From Silanimonas sp. (GTDB lineage Bacteria > Pseudomonadota > Gammaproteobacteria > Xanthomonadales > Xanthomonadaceae), in NCBI RefSeq assembly GCF_027530345.1, contig NZ_JAPZQK010000004.1, positions 62,001 to 126,000 on the forward strand: 64,000 bases of DNA, given 5' to 3'. This document shows positions 59,923-64,000 of the stretch, in pieces (position 1 is the first letter of the stretch; every line of letters begins with the position of its first letter). The notes below the pieces were generated by a model, which saw only the letters and a program-made list of their open reading frames with translations, ran no database searches and was not told where the DNA came from. Both the position numbers and the translations under genes were made by a program.

Positions 59923-61201
59923 CCACGTCGCCGCCCTTCATCACGAAAGGCACGCGCTCGAGCAGGGTCACGTCCTGCGTCGGGTCGCCGGGCACGGCGA
60001 TCAGGTCGGCGAAGCGGCCGGTCTCCAGCGCGCCCACGTCCTCGCGCTTCATGGCCGTCGCGGCGTTGATCGTCGCGGCCTGGATGGCCTCGACGGGCGA
60101 CATGCCGTAGCGCACCATCACCGCGAACTGCTTGCCGTTTTCGCCGTGCGGGAAGATGCCGGCGTCGGTGCCGTACACCATGCCCACGCCGGCCTCGTGC
60201 GCGCGCTTGAAGTTCTGGCGCTGCGCCTCGGCGATCTCGCGGTCCTTGCGCAGGTTGTCCGTAAGAACGCCGTTCTTCGCGCCTTCGGACTGCGTGTACT
60301 CGGTGTTGTAGATGTCCATCGACAGCCACGCGCCATTCGCCTTGGCGAGGCGGATGCCCTCGTCGTCGATCAGGCTGGCGTGTTCGATGGTGTCGACGCC
60401 GGCGCGGATCGCCTCGCGGATGCCCGAAGCGCCGTGCGCGTGTGCCGCGACGGTGAGGCCCCACTGGTGCGCTTCGTCGACGACGGCCTTCATCTCCTCG
60501 AAGCGCATCTGCTGCTGCCCGGGTTCGGTGTTCCGCGAGAACACGCCGCCGGTGGCGCAGATCTTGATCACCTGCGCGCCGTACTTGCGCAGCTCGCGCA
60601 CGCGCTGGCGGCCCTCGTCCGGGCTGTCCGCGTTGTAGCGGCTGCGCTGCGCCATCGAGGGCGGGAAGTAGGTGCTGTCGCAGTGGCCGCCGGTGGCGCC
60701 GAAGGCGTACGCGGCCGTCATGATGCGCGGCCCGGGCACCTTGCCTTCGTCGATCGCCTGCCGCAGACCGACGTCATTCCAGGCGTCGGCGCCCAGGGTG
60801 CGGATGGTGGTGAAGCCGGCCTCCAGCGTGCGCTGCGCGTGCGGCACCGCGACCACCGACCAGTAGCGGTCGTTGAACTGCAGGCCCGTGTAGCCGCTGT
60901 AGGTCGGGTCGCTGTCGATGTGCACATGCATGTCGATCAGTCCGGGCAGCACGGTCATGTCGCCGAGGTCGACCCGCGTCGCGTCGGCCGGTGCCGCCAC
61001 CGCTTTGCCGCCGGTGGCGATGGCGGCGATGCGGCCGTCAACCACGAGCAATTCCGCATCCGCCTGGATGCGGCCGCTGCGGGCGTCGAACAGGCGATCG
61101 GCGCTGACGACGGTGCTGGCAGCCTGCGCATCGGCGCTGGCCCCGAGCGGCAGGCCGAGGACGAGGGCGAGGGCGATCGGGCGCAGCGACGGCTTGGGCA
61201 T
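59906..61201 (-). CDS. Secreted metal-dependent amidohydrolase (prolidase/imidazolonepropionase-like)
   Basis: A 431-residue enzyme of the amidohydrolase superfamily with a signal peptide (ALALVLGLPLGASADAQA). Metal ligands are in DMHVHIDSD, the lysine expected to be carboxylated is in QVIKICATGG, and histidines are in AAHAHGASG and TIEHASLID, with the final aspartate in VYGTDAGIFPHG. These motifs match Caulobacter-type Xaa-Pro and Xaa-Arg/Lys dipeptidases, so a dipeptidase function in the periplasm is likely. Start set at 61201 from the signal peptide. Downstream of the diguanylate cyclase on the same strand, 67 bp away. Confidence 0.88.
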   Translation of the reverse strand: MPKPSLRPIALALVLGLPLGASADAQAASTVVSADRLFDARSGRIQADAELLVVDGRIAAIATGGKAVAAPADATRVDLGDMTVLPGLIDMHVHIDSDPTYSGYTGLQFNDRYWSVVAVPHAQRTLEAGFTTIRTLGADAWNDVGLRQAIDEGKVPGPRIMTAAYAFGATGGHCDSTYFPPSMAQRSRYNADSPDEGRQRVRELRKYGAQVIKICATGGVFSRNTEPGQQQMRFEEMKAVVDEAHQWGLTVAAHAHGASGIREAIRAGVDTIEHASLIDDEGIRLAKANGAWLSMDIYNTEYTQSEGAKNGVLTDNLRKDREIAEAQRQNFKRAHEAGVGMVYGTDAGIFPHGENGKQFAVMVRYGMSPVEAIQAATINAATAMKREDVGALETGRFADLIAVPGDPTQDVTLLERVPFVMKGGDVVKDAR

Positions 61202-61268
61202 GGAGCGTTCCTTTTGGATCGATGTTGGCGCTTGGAGGCACCGGCCCCGCGCTGCAGGATGACGCCGG

Positions 61269-63056
61269 TCAGGCCGCTTCGAGGGCGTGGGCGCGGTCGG
61301 TGGCGATGATGCGGTCCCGACCCTCGTTCTTGGCGCGGTAGAGCGCGCGGTCGCTGCGATCGAGGAGGGCCTGCAGCTCGTGGCCCGCTTCATGCGTGCC
61401 GGTGAGGCCGAAACTGGCGGTGACCTTCAAAGGAGCGCCCCCGTCCGCAACCGCTTCGGCAGACGCGATGGCGCGGCGCAAGGCCTCGGCGTAGTTGGCG
61501 GCCTGCGTTTCGGTCGCGCCATCGAGCAGGATGGCGAACTCTTCGCCGCCGATGCGGCCGATCGTGCGCGGCACCGGGGCGGGCACGGCGCGTGCCGCCT
61601 CGCTCACGGCACGAAGGACGGCATCGCCGGCCAAGTGGCCGTGGCGGTCGTTGATGCGCTTGAAGTGGTCGAGGTCGAAGGCGACCAGCATCAGCGGCCG
61701 GGCTTCGGTGCGTGCGCGGGCCACCGCCGCGGCAGCGAGCTCGGTGAAGTGCTGGCGCGAAGCGAAGCCGGTGAGCGGATCGGTCTGCGCGAGTTCGCGG
61801 AAGCGCTTCGCGTCGGTCCACAGGCGTCGGCCCCAGGCGATGAGGCCGCCGACGGTGAGGAGCAGTACGCCGGCGAGGACGATCGCGTTGCGCGACTCGG
61901 CCTTGGCAAGCCGGGCTTCGAGGTCGAGCACGCGATTCCGTTCGGTGGCGAGGGCGAGCTGCTGCTCGCGCTGCAGGCTCTCGTGCTGGACGGTGCGGAA
62001 GGCGCGCTCCTTGGCGAGGCTTTCCTCGGCGAGGGCGCGATTGGCGCCGATGTAGCGCTGCAGGTGTCGCAGCGCGGCACTGCTGTCGCCCCGTTGGCGG
62101 TGGATCTCGAACAGCACCTTCTCGGCCATCGCGACCGGCAGGCTGGTGGGGGTGTCCTTCGACGTCTCGATGGCCCGTTGCGCCTGGCGTTCGGCCTGCG
62201 CCACGCGGCCGGCGGCGAACAGCAGCTCTGCATCCAGTGCATAGGCTTCGGCCACGAGGCGAGGGTAGCGGGTCGATTCGATGTGCCCGACGCGATCCTC
62301 AAGCAGTCCAAGGGCCTCGTCGGAGCGGTTGGCGTCGCGCAGGAAGCGGGCGTGAGAAAGCCCGACCAGGCCGGGCAGGACGCCCACTTCCCCGGCGTCG
62401 CGGCAGCGCTGGTAATTCCGGTCGAAATCGATCGACGACAGCGTCGGATCGGCCACGGCTTGGCGGGCGCGAATCGCGAAGTGTTGCCCGAAGCAGTCCA
62501 TCCGGGGCGAATGACGGCTTTCGAGCAGGCGCTGCGCATACCAGGCCGACAGCGCGGGCTGCTCAAGCTCGGCATAGAAAATCGCCGCCACATTCCAGAT
62601 ACCGATGATCTCATCACGAAGCGCCCCCTCCGCCTTCGGGTTCGCTTTCAACAGGCGGTCCAGATCGCGCAGCCCGGCTTCGAACTCGCGCGTTCCAGCC
62701 CGCATGTTGATGACGAAGATGCCAGCCGAAAGCCTCAATTTCGGATCCTCGGCCGACTCAGCCAGCGGCTGGGCCAGCGCGATGGCGTCCGGACTGCGGC
62801 CCTCGAAGGTCGCCCGGTTGGCCGCGAGGAACTGAAGGAACTGGCGCTGCGCGAGGTTCGAGGGCTTCGGCCGGGCCTCGAGGGCGCGGGTCTGGGCCAC
62901 GAACGCCGGCGCGTCGACGGTTCGCAGCGCGTACAGGCGCTCCATTTCCTGCTGGAGCGCCGTATCGGTGCCGTCGCGGCTCGCTTCGCCGGCCCGCAGC
63001 CCTCCTGCGCCGATGGCGAGCGCCAGGGTCAGCAGCAGGGCCGAGGCCGCACGCAT
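61269..63056 (-). CDS. Periplasmic-sensor diguanylate cyclase (helical repeats + GGDEF)
   Basis: A 595-residue protein. A signal peptide (ALLLTLALAIGAGGLRAG) is followed by about 340 residues of alpha-helical repeats (TPR-like), a coiled coil, one transmembrane helix near residues 398-416 (IVLAGVLLLTVGGLIAW), and a cytoplasmic GGDEF domain with G503-G-E-E-F507. DLDHFKRINDRHGHLAGD is the metal and substrate motif. It is one of two tandem paralogues; the other is cut by the window end. A 92-residue gene ends 3 bp before its start on the same strand, so the two are likely co-translated. Confidence 0.92.
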   Translation of the reverse strand: MRAASALLLTLALAIGAGGLRAGEASRDGTDTALQQEMERLYALRTVDAPAFVAQTRALEARPKPSNLAQRQFLQFLAANRATFEGRSPDAIALAQPLAESAEDPKLRLSAGIFVINMRAGTREFEAGLRDLDRLLKANPKAEGALRDEIIGIWNVAAIFYAELEQPALSAWYAQRLLESRHSPRMDCFGQHFAIRARQAVADPTLSSIDFDRNYQRCRDAGEVGVLPGLVGLSHARFLRDANRSDEALGLLEDRVGHIESTRYPRLVAEAYALDAELLFAAGRVAQAERQAQRAIETSKDTPTSLPVAMAEKVLFEIHRQRGDSSAALRHLQRYIGANRALAEESLAKERAFRTVQHESLQREQQLALATERNRVLDLEARLAKAESRNAIVLAGVLLLTVGGLIAWGRRLWTDAKRFRELAQTDPLTGFASRQHFTELAAAAVARARTEARPLMLVAFDLDHFKRINDRHGHLAGDAVLRAVSEAARAVPAPVPRTIGRIGGEEFAILLDGATETQAANYAEALRRAIASAEAVADGGAPLKVTASFGLTGTHEAGHELQALLDRSDRALYRAKNEGRDRIIATDRAHALEAA

Positions 63057-63059
63057 GGC

Positions 63060-63338
63060 TCAGTGGGACGGGTCGGGGCCCGGACGCTGGTCGGGCTCGC
63101 GCGCCGGCTCGTCGCCGGGGACGTCGTCGATGGGCTTGGGCTCGTCCTCAGGCGCATGCACGGCGCACCACATCGCGGGCGCCGTTCCGAAGGCGCGCGC
63201 CAGTGCCTCGCTATCGCGAGCGATCAGGGCTTCACGCGTGGGTGCATCCACGTCGAGCGCAGCGACATTGGCCTCGAAATCGGCCATCGGCGGCAGGCGG
63301 CCCAGGGTGTCGAGGAAAGCGATCAACGGCGTGGTCAT
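63060..63338 (-). CDS. Small hypothetical protein between paralogous cyclases
   Basis: A 92-residue acidic protein I do not recognise. Residues 1-50 are helical with a pattern LIAFLDTLGRLPPMADFEAN and DAPTREALIARDSEALARAFG. One cysteine lies at about 58. The tail from about residue 62 is Pro/Asp/Glu-rich and probably disordered. No signal peptide or transmembrane helix. It stops 3 bp before the diguanylate cyclase start, which argues for translation coupling and a shared role. Confidence 0.6.
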   Translation of the reverse strand: MTTPLIAFLDTLGRLPPMADFEANVAALDVDAPTREALIARDSEALARAFGTAPAMWCAVHAPEDEPKPIDDVPGDEPAREPDQRPGPDPSH

Positions 63339-63432
63339 GGCAGGCGCTGGCGTCCGGTTTCGGGGTCGAGGGCCCCGATGCTAGCGCTCTTCGGCCGATC
63401 GTGCCCGGGCCCGGAGGTCGACGTTGGCTGGC

Positions 63433-64000
63433 TCAGGCGGCGTCGGAGGCCATGACGCGGTCGCGGCCCCCGTTCTTGGCGCGATAGAGCGCGCGGTCGC
63501 TGAGGTCGAGCAGCGCCTGCAGGTCGTGGCTCGCGTCATGCGTGCCACTCAGGCCGAAACTGGCGGTGACCGTGACGGCCCGTCCTCCTTCAACGACCGC
63601 TTCGGCAGAGGCGATGGCGCGGCGCAAGGCTTCGGCGTAGGTGGCGGCCTGCGCTTCGGTCGCGCCATCGAGCAGCACGGCGAACTCCTCGCCGCCGATG
63701 CGGCCGAAGATGCACGGCAATGGTGCCGGCACGGCGCGCACCGCCTCGCTGATGGTGCGCAGGACGGCATCGCCGGCCCGATGGCCGTGGCGGTCGTTGA
63801 CGCCCTTGAACTGATCGAGGTCGAAAGCCACCAGCGCCAGCGGCCGTCCGTCCGCGCGTCCGCGCTCCAGCGCCGCGGCGGCGAGCTCGGCGAAGTGCTG
63901 CCGGGTGGCGAGGCCGGTCAGCGGATCGGTCTGCGCGAGTGCGCGGAACCGCTGGGCGTCGGCCCACAGGCGCCATCCCCAAAGCACGAGGCCGGCGACA
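63433..64000 (-). CDS. Diguanylate cyclase paralogue, 5' part beyond the window
   Basis: The C-terminal about 188 residues of a second diguanylate cyclase, open at the window end. It matches the neighbouring cyclase strongly, including RFRALAQTDPLTGLATRQHF, DLDQFKGVNDRHGH, GRIGGEEFAVLLDG and ASFGLSGTHDASHDLQALLD. The GGEEF active site is intact. The N-terminal sensor is outside the window. Recent tandem duplication is the simplest explanation for the pair. Confidence 0.92.
   Translation of the reverse strand, partial: VAGLVLWGWRLWADAQRFRALAQTDPLTGLATRQHFAELAAAALERGRADGRPLALVAFDLDQFKGVNDRHGHRAGDAVLRTISEAVRAVPAPLPCIFGRIGGEEFAVLLDGATEAQAATYAEALRRAIASAEAVVEGGRAVTVTASFGLSGTHDASHDLQALLDLSDRALYRAKNGGRDRVMASDAA

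Overview
The window is a GC-rich (roughly 70% by eye) bacterial chromosome segment packed with protein genes on both strands. The gene content points to a gammaproteobacterium of the Xanthomonadales/Lysobacterales type: a DcaP-like porin, acs with an actP-type symporter, a CrbS/MxtR-type kinase beside a DUF294 protein and an exonuclease, many GGDEF/EAL proteins, and chromosomal parA-parB near rsmG. This placement is inferred from gene content and base composition, not from a marker gene. I see no rRNA, tRNA or CRISPR array.

Layout. 0-5.6 kb: cytochrome b561, threonine aldolase, a MarR-GNAT fusion with its own palindromic operator, a lipoprotein and an M3 oligopeptidase. 5.6-9 kb: a secreted esterase / beta-propeller gene broken by an IS30-family insertion and also by an in-frame stop. 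9-11.4 kb: a membrane protein with an HExxH motif, a lipoprotein gene frameshifted by a 7-bp tandem repeat, and a ParDE-type toxin-antitoxin pair. 11.4-15.4 kb: aldehyde dehydrogenase, secreted M20 amidohydrolase, and a DUF1444-like membrane protein. 15.5-23.4 kb: DUF294 nucleotidyltransferase, DnaQ-like exonuclease, a CrbS-like symporter/hybrid kinase, a PQQ-type sugar dehydrogenase and a NarL-type response regulator. 23.4-30 kb: SDR, VOC protein, a MacAB-like efflux operon, an outer-membrane barrel and a membrane LytTR regulator. 30-34.4 kb: a small defence block with a single-chain MmeI-like restriction-modification enzyme followed by higBA. 34.4-41 kb: acs divergent from porin / small membrane subunit / actP, then a diguanylate cyclase and rpmB-rpmG. 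41.7-49.2 kb: an orphan ParA, a two-gene ABC exporter, parAB, an epimerase, DUF1003 and rsmG. 49.2-57.3 kb: a GAF-GAF-GGDEF-EAL protein, hemB, aroE, gamma carbonic anhydrase, a palindrome-rich spacer, and katG with an OxyR-like site. 57.5-64 kb: a CHASE4-like GGDEF-EAL protein, an amidohydrolase and two tandem paralogous diguanylate cyclases, the second cut by the window end.

How the genes fit together. The kinase and response regulator at 18-23 kb and acs/porin/actP at 34-40 kb together resemble the CrbSR (MxtR/ErdR) acetate switch and its targets. Cyclic-di-GMP signalling is heavily represented, with five GGDEF proteins of which two also carry EAL. The strongest observations for follow-up are the esterase-propeller gene split by the IS, the 7-bp repeat whose loss of one unit restores a lipoprotein frame, and the abrupt GC drop over the target-recognition part of the restriction-modification gene.
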